Part shown: positions 9,774 through 19,502 of the stretch, piece after piece
How the letters are laid out: each line of letters opens with the position of its first letter
Position numbering within the stretch: the stretch's first letter is position 1
Notes under the pieces: model-generated
What the model was told of the DNA's origin: nothing
Seen by the model: the letters and a program-made list of their open reading frames with translations, nothing else
Database searches by the model: none
Made by a program: the position numbers and the translations under genes
Assembly: GCA_013368315.1 (NCBI GenBank)
Contig: JAACJM010000137.1
Location: 62,001-126,000, forward strand
Source of the DNA: Tetrapyrgos nigripes
Taxonomy: Eukaryota; Basidiomycota; Agaricomycetes; Agaricales; Campanellaceae
DNA length: 64,000 nucleotides
Direction of reading: 5' to 3'

Positions 9774-12188
9774 CTAGAGCTCCACAGAAGTATTCTGCAG
9801 CTGTTCACCTGTGATCCCATGCACTACAAATGGAACGCTGCCTAGCTCAGTTCCAATTTCTAATTCATTGTCATGAATACTTGTAGCTTCAGGTATTCTG
9901 TTACCTTCTGACTGCATCTCTTTAAACGCTACAGTGACTGGTGGTGTATCCTCAGGATACTTATTGAGACTGTCCATCGAGATTTTTACATCTTCATATG
10001 CAGGATGGTTCAATCGAAGCCAAGTTAAAGCTTCAAACACTTGTTTACGTCTAACAGTTCGTTTATAGTCTTTTTCTGTAGGTTTGCAAGGTCCAGTAAA
10101 CATTATTGCCAAAACTTCGTCAAGATCTTCTGGTGGTGGAGGCAGAACATCATAAACTTTCATAACTGGTGAGTCAAAGGCTATGACATGAGAAATCATC
10201 TTTCTCATACCTGAAGACACACGTACAAAACAACAATTGGTCCGTACCTTTTGAACAAGTAATTTCTCAACAAAATTTAAGCACTGTAACTGAGGTGGAA
10301 TATTTCCAAGCCAGAATCCATTTGCCAAGGAAATTCTCGGAATTTTTCCATCTCTTAGAGAGACTCTACAATCAGTACACACTCTGGAACATGAGTCATC
10401 TATAACAGCCCCAGATACACCAGTTATCTCATCAGAACTGGTTTGTCGCTCTTTCTGGGTGACACCAGTAACTCTAAGGACATTGAGTAGCTTTTTTACT
10501 TGCTTAATTGGCAGCAGCGTAGACATCAGCTTAAGCTGACCACATACTGCACATCCACCTTCTTCCACTGCTGATCTAGAAAAATCAGCACACCAGTCAT
10601 GTATAATTTTTTTCATTAGATTTTCTGAAGGAGGCAAAGGAGGAAATGAAGCAAGAGGTTTGACTTGAACAGGGTCAATAGGTTCAAATATGGCAACAGG
10701 GCTTGTGCATTCTGAGTCACATACATGATCACTTAATAAGCCTTGAACTTGAGACTTCACAGTGTTTGAAAATTGAACATTATGAAATCTAGCTAACTGT
10801 CGTAATGATCTAAAAGTCAGAGACTGACACAATTTAGTTGGTGGTACAAATGCATATAATAGTAAAGGATTGGCTGCTGAACTTGAGACAGATTCAGAAA
10901 AACTGTGAAATCGATACATTGTAGAACCTGGATTATTTATACTGCAAGGAAAAAGTAAATATCTTTCCAGATCTGAAAATAAACATGTAGGTGCTGCCCC
11001 TTTGCCACCACCCAGGAGAGAACGATGGTAAGATTTTTCACTTTCACTTTGACTAACTGTTAATTCAGGACGTAAATGTACCAGAAAATCAAGTAAGTGA
11101 AGGAGAGAATGATAGTGAGCAATATTAGCTAGAGATATAATGGCATATTTACACAGTATAGCGTGTGATTGTAAACACATATCAATGTTACATGAAGCTT
11201 GAAATTGCCAAGGTGAGCAAAGGTTAGTAGAATTTGAAAGTAAACGGTAACCAATGAAATTGAAGGTCAAATCTTCCCAATATTGTCTGAGCAGACAAGA
11301 TGTTGTACAAGCGCTGATTGATTTGAGTCTAGCCAAAAAGTCATGCCGATAAAATAGTGATCTTAATAGAAACAAGGGCGTCAATCGAGATATCGCTGCA
11401 ACACTCTGTCGGAAACATGCCAACACACTATTATCAGGAGTAATCGAATAAAAAGTATCATCAACAAGCCCATAGGCAGTATATGAACACTGAACAAAGA
11501 TCATAAAATGCTTTACATGGCCAAGTACTTGATCAATAATAGTATGTCGCAAAGGTTGATTGACAACAAATCTAAAAAAGAATACCAGATCACCAGATGC
11601 TATGAAGTGCATTCTCACTCTAAAGGTGGAATGATAAACATAGGAAGAGATTAAGACATTAGCTTTGCGAGACGAAATCAAGCTACAGTCATTCTGTAAG
11701 TTGAATGGGTGGGATAGCTTTGAACTATTATAATCGAGTGACGTTGAGCCATACAATGTTGAGTCATAATACTGGTATGGCATTAGGCCATACGGCATTG
11801 AGCCGTTGTATTGGAATGACGCAGGGTCATACAGCGTTGAGCTGTTATCTTTGGATGGCACTGGGTCAAACGGCGTTGAGCCGCTATATTTAGATGGCAT
11901 TGGGCCAAACGGCATTGAGCCGCTATATTTAGATGGCATTGGGCCAAATGGCGTTGAGCCGTTATATAGAAATTGTATAGCAGAAAGATTCGAGCCAGAG
12001 TAACGATCATAGTCAACAGAACTACGAAAGAGGTTGCCATAGCCAAGAGCAGTCAAGAGTAGTGCAAGCAATGTAGCACAAAACACGGTATATGTGTTAA
12101 GAGGGTACATGATGGTATGAAAGGAGAGACGAAATGAGCCGCGAGCCTCACGGCAACCCCTACACTCGATGAAACACGAAATCGGCAA
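9774..12188 (-). CDS. Helitron N-terminal ORF with DUF6570-like domain and 13-residue repeats
   Basis: An 804-codon open frame. The C-terminal third has paired cysteines (CAVCGQ, CTDC), then PRISLANGFWLGNIPPQL and VLPPPPEDLDEVLAIMFTGP, which match the DUF6570 region of fungal Helitrons. A SAP-like stretch (SLRQLARFHNVQF) precedes it. The N-terminal part is unusual: a hydrophobic segment (residues about 33-48) and seven tandem 13-residue units (residues 75-165). It ends at an in-frame TAG (9774-9776), beyond which homologous text continues (YPSIFPWLFPYG), so the stop is probably a nonsense mutation. Which in-frame ATG starts the protein is uncertain. Confidence 0.75.
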   Translation of the reverse strand: MPISCFIECRGCREARGSFRLSFHTIMYPLNTYTVFCATLLALLLTALGYGNLFRSSVDYDRYSGSNLSAIQFLYNGSTPFGPMPSKYSGSMPFGPMPSKYSGSTPFDPVPSKDNSSTLYDPASFQYNGSMPYGLMPYQYYDSTLYGSTSLDYNSSKLSHPFNLQNDCSLISSRKANVLISSYVYHSTFRVRMHFIASGDLVFFFRFVVNQPLRHTIIDQVLGHVKHFMIFVQCSYTAYGLVDDTFYSITPDNSVLACFRQSVAAISRLTPLFLLRSLFYRHDFLARLKSISACTTSCLLRQYWEDLTFNFIGYRLLSNSTNLCSPWQFQASCNIDMCLQSHAILCKYAIISLANIAHYHSLLHLLDFLVHLRPELTVSQSESEKSYHRSLLGGGKGAAPTCLFSDLERYLLFPCSINNPGSTMYRFHSFSESVSSSAANPLLLYAFVPPTKLCQSLTFRSLRQLARFHNVQFSNTVKSQVQGLLSDHVCDSECTSPVAIFEPIDPVQVKPLASFPPLPPSENLMKKIIHDWCADFSRSAVEEGGCAVCGQLKLMSTLLPIKQVKKLLNVLRVTGVTQKERQTSSDEITGVSGAVIDDSCSRVCTDCRVSLRDGKIPRISLANGFWLGNIPPQLQCLNFVEKLLVQKVRTNCCFVRVSSGMRKMISHVIAFDSPVMKVYDVLPPPPEDLDEVLAIMFTGPCKPTEKDYKRTVRRKQVFEALTWLRLNHPAYEDVKISMDSLNKYPEDTPPVTVAFKEMQSEGNRIPEATSIHDNELEIGTELGSVPFVVHGITGEQLQNTSVEL
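11694..11966 (-). repeat. 39-bp tandem repeat encoding 13-residue units
   Basis: Seven units of the type Y-N/S-G-S-x-P-F-G-P-M-P-S-K. The first three are nearly identical and later ones diverge. It is in frame with the Helitron N-terminal ORF. Confidence 0.8.
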
Positions 12189-13862
12189 AAAAGCCGCGAG
12201 AGTGAGTCGTGACTCGGATCATAGCCACAGACGCAATTTGAGAAAGCCACACTAGTACGATGGACTCAGCATAAAACCACCAAACAGAAATACTGAACTC
12301 TCAGCAATCCAAATGTAGTGATGGACGTAAGCTCGTTCCTCAAGCAGTCCCAATAACAGGCTCTGAGGCTACAGCCGTTGGATGAAAGAAAGGGAAAAAG
12401 CCGCCGCGCGATGCCCTCTCGGATGTATTTACCCAGAGCCGCTGACAAAAATGTAGTTGGTATATTCGACTACCTGTAACTAAGGTGATGCTTGGTACAT
12501 ATCCGTCCTGAATGGCATAGGTGGGATCCCTGTCGTAGATACAACGCCATCGTGATTAGCATCCTTGGTAGACGACCCATATTAAGAACCTACACTCAAC
12601 AAAGCCACCCATCTCCGTTCCCAATGTGATGAGGAGAGTGAAAAGTTGAGATAGACGACGGATGGAAGAGAGTATGAGGACATAAACGGGAAAAATAACT
12701 CCTGAAAGTTGACATCGTCTGGATTATCCCGTGAAGCTATCCAGCGGCGAGAGGGATAGAGGATACTGAAGATCATTGATGGAAAAACTGACTGGGAGGT
12801 AGGAGAGTATAGGGTTAGGCGATCGATTGAAGATGGAATAGGATATGTAGGGACGGTGGTCCTTCATGGTAATAATCATATGTTAGCATGCAAAAACATT
12901 TCACGACGGATGAACTCACCTAGAATCCCTATTATATTGCGCCATTACCCCTCCCTCTCTGTCACTTCATGTCTCATCTTAGCCCTTCTTGGGTTCGATG
13001 ATCCCCAGATTCCATCGCCTAACTCACCTTCCCACCTTCTCACCAGTCGTAGTCCACCTTCAAATCCTGTGGACACCTCTTCCTCTTAGGGTTCGCGTCT
13101 AGCCAAAAATTAGACGGTTATCACGACTGCGTTGACGACGGTATCTGTGAGCTGAAGCCGTCCCATCCAAGCCATTGACCCATAAATGATAAATCAGCCT
13201 TGTACACCAGACACGTCATCCAGCATCCAAAACCGACAACTCGCTGCATCTGGGACTTGCAGACGCTGATGATGAGTCTCAGATGCTCGTTACGTATACC
13301 GGTCGTTGATGGGTGAAGACAAGGGAGTGGAGGAGAGCGTTGAGAGCGTGGACGGTGGGATTATTGGGTTCTACATGGGGAAACGTGGAGATGTTGGATA
13401 GTACTTGATGGATCCCAGGTGTAAGGAAGGGGGATGATAGAAACGCGTGAATGGACAGTCGTATTGGAAGGGGTCGAATTGTGAAACCTGGAACAATGAT
13501 ACTGTATCGATCATCCTTAGTCTATATTGTCACAGACTGAGTAAAAAAACCTCACTTTCTCCGCTCAGAATCTCAATTTCCGACCTCATCGACATCCTCC
13601 ACACATGCCTAGTACCTACCATGGCAATGAACGTTAATGTCTCCCTCCGTATCCAGATTCCTTCACATATTAAAAACATTGTCAGAGCGGTCTCTAAACT
13701 GAGCATATTGCGGGATCGATCACTGTTAGAGTGTTAGACAATGGAGCGGATATACGTAAACGTGGCGGATATGATGAGGGACAAATCGGAAAGAATGGCA
13801 CGGAAAAAACCGGGAACAACTCGTATAGCCACAAGTAGAAACTGAGTGTTAAGAACTCAGCC
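12189..13862. other. Intergenic region between Helitron ORF and Plavaka remnant
   Basis: No convincing gene was seen. Only short frames without recognisable motifs occur. The 5' end of the Helitron and the 3' end of the Plavaka element probably lie here, but I could not fix either. Confidence 0.4.
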
Positions 13863-14335
13863 TCATTCTTCGGCCTCGTAATGCACGACCTCCAAAACCG
13901 GATCACCATTCCTGTCGAAATCAGGCACCACCCGCCACAGGCCGGTCTGCTCGCAAGGAGTATTTCCAACTGTTGAAAACCAATGTATCAGAGCACATGG
14001 GTAGCGACGGCCTTCATGTGTAAAACGAAGGAAAGCAAACACTCTACCAACAAGGAGGCCACCAAAACCATCCTCCTGCTGGTTGCCCTCCATAAATACA
14101 CAGTCATATCGAGCTGGTCCTCGCCGTCATGACGTTGTTGAGCGTATGCGTTCATGACGCATCCCACCCAAGCCGGACACGTCACTTGGAGCGAAAAAAG
14201 TTGCCTTTGCCGAGTTGTGGAGGAAGACCTTCTGATTCCTCTCCAGCTCCGGGCAAGACGCCAGAGGTACGTTACAGCCCTGTGGACCATTTGCGAGATG
14301 TTGTTGGGTGTAGAGAAATCGTCGGAGAAGGACAT

Positions 14336-15726
14336 CAGCAAAATACCGGGTTGGTCTATCCGGGTCTATCGCTGCTATCATCTATTTATCCACGTCTATC
14401 TCTATTCCAGCTCAGTCTATCCCCGTCTATGTCTATTCCGCACGCATCTATGTCTACTCCGTTCGCGTCTTTTTCTATCCATTGGTCTATTCGTCTATCT
14501 CTGTCTTGATTACCTTCTTTGCTGGGCTAAAGGGAAATTTTCATGCATGCCGATAGATATTATAAAAACGTTGAGAAGCATGTATGTAATACCTTGTACT
14601 ACGCTACTACAGGCTGCTAATGCTGTGTTTGCCTCAGGATGAAGAGGATTCTGAATTATGGGTGCGAGGGCGTGCGCACAAGGGAGATTCGGGGGCGGGG
14701 CAGCTTTGGACTGCAGAGGCGGGTAATGGTAGAATGACGTCGGATGACGTGCAATTGCGTGAAATGGTGTTATCGTCTCGGCTACAGCATGGTCACACAT
14801 GTTGACTTTTTCGGCCCACCACAACTTCAACCTCGTCCACGTCCTCGCTGTGCCCTCAATGTTTATCAAGTCTGAGTCCCTACTCCTGTCTACGGCATTC
14901 TCAACAATCCCATGTCTCTCGGAGTGAATGGCGTAAATCATGCAAAATGTGATCGTGTCGGATACACTGGACACGCTGGCATGGCCAACTTTTCAACAAA
15001 CTACAATGTCCTTCAATTTCCATCCTGTGCTTCACAATACTTGGTTGTTCTAGCTCCCACTCACTTCAACGATCTGTGAAATCCCTACCCAATGTCTGCC
15101 ATCTTCAAAGTGCTCACTTTGTCTGATTTGTCCTAGTCTTTCTGGAATTCTGCAACGAGATTACTGTTTTTCTATAACGTATGGCTCTCGGTTAGTCAGA
15201 CGTTTACTCACTGCCGTCTCATATGTATACTCAATTATTGTGCACAGGAACAGCTCACGCGATGGGATAATGAGGGACTTGGTGAGTCCCTTTCTGACTC
15301 TTGACTGTGCAAAGTGATTAAGGAGTCCCATCTACATCCAGGTGACTCCAAGGTGGTAACTCCGTGCGTTTCTTTTTCGTGTTTTACGTGTCTGTCTAAT
15401 AAAGTCGTTTTTCAGATCCTTCAGAGCATCAAGCATCAAGGGCCGCTTGTACATGTGCAACTACACAGAAGACGTCGTCTTGACCATAAAGGTTTTGGTT
15501 ATTGGGCAGGTAGGAATTTCAGATTTACCAATGAGTTTGACTGCGTCTTTAGAAGCTATGTATACATGTATAGACCAGTGTATAGACGTCAATAGAACAA
15601 TGTCTATTAGAATAGAAGGTCGTCTATCGAATAGTCATGTACCTCTACCCATAGAACACTTTCTATTCTTCTATTCCTTCTATACGTCTAGCCATAGAAG
15701 GAATAGAAGGACCCGGTATTTTGCTG
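14336..15726. mobile_element. Non-autonomous TIR element (1391 bp) with GTCTAT arrays, AT target duplication
   Basis: The ends are perfectly inverted over at least 16 bp (CAGCAAAATACCGGGT / its complement) and flanked by AT (14334-14335, 15727-15728). Dropping the element plus one AT rejoins Plavaka codons into an in-frame INQPTLP...LLRRFLY segment. Both subterminal regions are packed with GTCTAT/ATAGAC hexamers (14353-14510 and 15550-15710). The interior has only a 154-codon minus frame (14510-14974) that I do not recognise. A 2-bp AT duplication would fit some IS-like eukaryotic groups (for example ISL2EU); the superfamily is uncertain. Confidence 0.7.
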
Positions 15727-16829
15727 ATGGATGGGAAGGGTGGGCTGATTGATGTATGCTGCAAGGGTGTTGATATTGCGAGGGACTCCACGAGCTGGGC
15801 AATAAATGTTGATTAGCCTTACTGATAAAAACCGCACAAATATAATACTCACCAGCTTTAGTAGACAACTTAACATCCCCTTGTGAGTAAGGCTGATCAC
15901 TATCTCCAGATTCTTCAGTGTCCTCGTCATCCTCCTCTTGCGGTGGTGGTGGTGGTGGCGGCGGCGGCAGATTGGACCTGTCCTTGACAGGATCAAGCAT
16001 ACATTGACATTCAAGATCTACGCGATAAGCGGAGAGCTTGTCAAGACGTTGATTAGTGACCAACATCTGCCCTAGGGGTTGGTTTCTGCTGGAACGTCTC
16101 CAAGGTCGCTTCACGGCCTTGATATGTTTTGACTCGGTGATGGAAGAGCAAAGGCCATTCGGAGCGCCGAATTGTTGGATGAGGTGACGGTATGAACCAT
16201 AGAGTGCTGACGTGGGAGGGGAGAAAACCCATCAGGCCGTACACCAGTCTCTCGGAAAATTTCGCGGTTCTGGTGAAAGCGTGCAATAGCTGCGTCAATT
16301 GCGTCCAGATTATCTTCATCGATGACGTTGCGCCGGACCAAATAGCAGAATTCCAGAAAGTCCGAAACAGCTTGTACCATCTGCACAGGTACATGACCCG
16401 CAATCGCCGGTAGAAATACCTAGAGAAGAGTATTAGTATTGATTAATACAAACTAACAAAAGAACTTGCCTTCATGAGACCCTTTGAGTCAGCACCAGTC
16501 CACTGCTTGGAGCCTCGTCCCTCGTGAAAATGACGTAAGCCAGGAAAAGAAGTTGTGACCATAATCCTGTGTTGTAGTGGTTAGTGGGCATTGGTGCAAG
16601 AATTAGCAGATCTGGTGCCAATAGCTCATGGATATCAGCTCCAGGAAACCCGGCGGTGAACGGCTGGAAGAAGTCTTTAATACATGAAGGTATGATACAA
16701 CAATAGAAACATACCTTCAAATCCGCAACGATACCATAGTTATCCCAAACTTCTTTGAGGCTACAACCTTCTGAAACAGTGTCGGTGTGCTCATGACTTC
16801 GACGTCCAGCTGGTCTGTCTAGATTCTCG

Positions 16830-17350
16830 CAAGGGGTCTCCAAAATGATATGACCAGACCGGACGTTCCTTTTTGGTCATAAGGTCCAGCTTGACCCCCC
16901 CCCCTCCCCCTCTCCTTCCCAAAAATGGTAAGTGATAAGATAAATATGGCTTACAAATCATGAAATCAGATCAATTTTTCCTCCTGGCTACCTCATAGGT
17001 GCTAACCTACAGATGCTGTGGATTAGTGATATATTCTGTATGACACCTATCATATTGAGGTAGCAAATCATTTTCTGACAATGTTTGTGATGTGGCACCA
17101 GTGGTGACATCACTGATCATGGGAATTACATACCATTTAAAGGTGAGATTTCATTGTTACAGGCCAGAAAGCTCATTACACATGGCTTTTATGGGTCCTG
17201 AGTATGTTTTGTGCACTTTCAGATCCAAATGGCTTCATAAAGTATGTCTATACACCCTTCATGTGATGGTGTACCTTTTGGTCATAAGGTCTCTCCAGAC
17301 CCCCCTCCCCCCAAGGTCTCGTCTCAGGTAGACCAACTGAAGACCCCTTG
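16830..17350. mobile_element. hAT-like MITE (521 bp) in the Plavaka gene
   Basis: The ends are CAAGGGGTCTCCA and, reverse-complemented, CAAGGGGTCTTCA. An 8-bp duplication GATTCTCG lies at 16822-16829 and 17351-17358. Eight-bp duplications and a CA-G-rich TIR are typical of hAT elements. There is no coding capacity. Inside, the phrase TTTTGGTCATAAGGTC occurs near both ends in direct orientation. Confidence 0.8.
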
Positions 17351-17851
17351 GATTCTCGGGTCTTGCGGTACAGCTACAATCATTGAAACAGTCAACAATA
17401 AGAAAATAGTTTATGGATGGTAATAGTACCCACCGAGCACACCAATTCTGGACTATGCATGCTAGCAGAGCCTGCTCCAGATAGTCTGCGATGTATGGGC
17501 CAAGACCATATATTACACGACGGTAATGTCCGTCTGGACAACGGGTTACTTGGGGTTTTTCCATGAAAGGCTTGAGGCTTGAAAGAACGTGCTCGAGAGA
17601 GGTATGGAAAAGTTGATGTCGAAATTTCCGAAATTCTGCACTACCTGCATAGTCTTTAGAGGCTGGAGGGACAAGTACAAGTCAGTGAGGTAGTAAAAGA
17701 ATTATATTAAACTTGACATACTTTTGGGAATTGCAAGGAACCCAAGCAAAGCAACTGCATTGCGGTGAGCATGTTGAACAGATGAATGCACATTTCCAAG
17801 GGAGATGTAGAGGGGATAATAATCATTTTGACCAGTAGCGACAGATACTGT

Positions 17852-17998
17852 TGGAGTAGGCCAAGGGCTGGCTATTGCTACGCCAGAGCCAAACGCAGTG
17901 GATTGAAGTCAAGAACTAACTATGGCGTACACACTGGCAGTATCCTACGCGATCACATGACACTACAGGGCCTACGCCGCCCCAAAACCCCTACTCCA
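17852..17998 (-). repeat. 3' LTR of the gag-only element
   Basis: 147 bp. It differs from 19356-19502 at ten positions by eye, all of them transitions. Confidence 0.85.
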
Positions 17999-18002
17999 TG
18001 TG

Positions 18003-18010
18003 CCCCCCTC
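18003..18010 (-). other. Polypurine tract
   Basis: GAGGGGGG on the minus strand, four bases before the 3' LTR: the expected place for the plus-strand primer of an LTR retrotransposon. Confidence 0.65.
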
Positions 18011-18069
18011 AAACAAGGCAACATCCTCGTCGCCTCGGAACAAGCAACAAGACAACAAAAAGTGATAAT

Positions 18070-19250
18070 CTACGCACGGACCCCACTCAAATCTTGTAAA
18101 ACACGACTCAACTCCACCAAACGAGGGTCTCCCACCCAATCCAATACCGGTTGAGGATGATGAACTGGAACTGCGCCGAATGACAATGGCTTGAAAGTCT
18201 GAACAGGGCGGTGAGTGCCAATCCCGTGAGGATGTCGACGGGTGATGACTGTATGGGACTGTGACATAGTACCAGGATGCCAATGTAACATAGGTGTAGT
18301 GATGAATTGATGAGTTTTCTGAGACGGCAACCGAGAATGTCGGGCACGACACTGAAGAGAGTTGAAAGGACGAATAGGGGAACCGCTTGAGCGAAGAGAT
18401 GAAATATCACGAGGTGGTGAAGTTGGTGGGATGAGTACAGTGCGTGGAATTGTGTTGGACTCATCTGCCCAGTCAAGTTTGGTTTCAGAGACTTCTGGTG
18501 TTAAATAGGTCTCGGCATCAGTCTGAGTTGACAACGAAATGTATAATGGCATGAGGGAAGGAGTAGGACAGGATGTCTGAGTGGAGGTTGTGGAAAACGT
18601 GCGCTGGCTATTGAGGTCTGACGTGTCGACGGATGCATCAGGTTTTCTTGTCTTGGCCTTCTCCAACTCGTTCCTCGCAATTGAGACACCTAGCTTCCTT
18701 CCCTCCTCAATAGCTTCCGACCTAACCTGGCCTCTACCATCTGATACCCCAAATTTCTTCCCTGTCTCAAAGGCCACATCCCAAATTACCCGAAACATCT
18801 TCTCCTTGTCAACTGCCTGCATAAACTGTGCAAAGGCCTTGTCGTAAACGCCTTGTGGGTCCAGGGTAGCAGTGCTTACAAGCACGGAGAAGAGAGGGTG
18901 TGCTGATGACGGTTCCGGTTTGGAAGGTGATGGGAGTGGGGAATCGGTGCTGTGAAATCGACCCAGTGTACAGGGACAGTCTTCTCGGGAGCCTTTGCAA
19001 GAATATTCCTACATTCCGCTTTATACTCGTCTCCTCACAATCCGGTGACCCAATAAGCCACAAACATCGCTTTGACCGTTTCCCAGTGGGTGTAGCTCGG
19101 CAGTCCATATGACCAGCTCAGAGCCTCTCCCTCAACAAGCTTGTCAAACCTCTTCATCTTCCATGATGGAGACTTCTTTTTGGAACGTTCCTCAAAAGCC
19201 TTGAGCCATTGCGATGCGTCACTGGAGCCGTTGAAAGGTGACGGGTCCAT
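18070..19250 (-). pseudogene. Gag-like gene of the LTR element
   Basis: The first frame (19250-19035) starts MDPSPFNGSSDASQWLKAFE and has LVEGEALSWSYGLP and HWETVKAMF, the pattern of Ty3-type gag capsid domains. The second frame (18885-18070) holds a basic/acidic helix-rich part with GKKFGVSDGRG and EEGRKLGVSIARNELEKA, a serine/threonine/proline-rich middle and a C-terminal LDWVGDPRLVELSRVL block that I recall from other fungal gag-like proteins. The two parts are separated by a stop after AYWVTGL and a shift of frame, so an intron or decay lies between 19035 and 18885. No CCHC zinc knuckle was seen. Confidence 0.65.
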
Positions 19251-19326
19251 TTTTCATATGAGTCACAGGTGAAAAGGAATAGCAGAGGACCAAAAAAAGC
19301 GACAGAAGCTGAGTCCGAAAGGTGCG

Positions 19327-19352
19327 TGGGTCGAATCGCACTCTCATCACCA
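19327..19352 (-). other. tRNA primer-binding site
   Basis: The plus strand reads like the 3' end of a tRNA: a T-arm-like GGGTCGAATC, then an acceptor strand ending CACCA. Three bases separate it from the 5' LTR. The tRNA species was not identified. Confidence 0.7.
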
Positions 19353-19355
19353 GAA

Positions 19356-19502
19356 TGGAGTAGGCTGAGGGCTGGCTATCGCTACGCCAGAGCCAAACAC
19401 AGTGGATTGAAGTCAAGAACTAACTATGGTGTACATGCTGGCAGTACCCTACGCGATCACGTGACACTACAGGGCCTACGCCGCCCCGAAACCCCTACTC
19501 CA
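19356..19502 (-). repeat. 5' LTR of the gag-only element
   Basis: 147 bp, begins TGGAGTAGG and ends CCTACTCCA. In transcription orientation it precedes the primer-binding site. Confidence 0.85.

Larger units (their letters stand above)
1..12188 (-). mobile_element. Degenerate Helitron (rolling-circle transposon), interrupted by MULE1
   Basis: The minus strand carries, in transcription order, a DUF6570-type N-terminal region, a Helitron-like N domain with an HUH motif, a Y2 tyrosine motif, a PIF1-family helicase and a ubiquitin-protease-like tail that runs off the window at base 1. This is the usual Rep/helicase order of fungal Helitrons. The reading frame is broken by an in-frame TAG (9774-9776), an apparent internal deletion near 9625, frameshifts near 8780 and 7850, and the 4.5-kb MULE1. 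The 3' terminus lies outside the window. I could not locate the 5' TC terminus, so the right boundary given is only the end of the coding region. Confidence 0.85.
17852..19502 (-). mobile_element. Gag-only LTR retrotransposon (TR-GAG/TRIM-like, 1651 bp)
   Basis: Two 147-bp direct repeats, 17852-17998 and 19356-19502, begin TGGAGTAGG and end CCTACTCCA. The flanks are CTGT and CCGT, a 4-bp duplication with one C/T difference. Next to the 5' LTR (minus orientation) is a primer-binding site that is the complement of a tRNA 3' end including CCA (19327-19352). Next to the 3' LTR is a polypurine tract (18003-18010). Only gag-like sequence lies between; no protease, reverse transcriptase or integrase is present. 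It sits in the conserved GSDKTT-V-SVATG motif of the Plavaka gene. Confidence 0.85.

Noticed and set aside
15946..15975. Triplet repeat as an independent microsatellite feature
   Set aside because: It encodes a short poly-proline linker in the Plavaka transposase remnant.
19327..19352. A tRNA gene
   Set aside because: Only the T-arm-like and acceptor 3' half is present, directly beside an LTR, so it is a primer-binding site.
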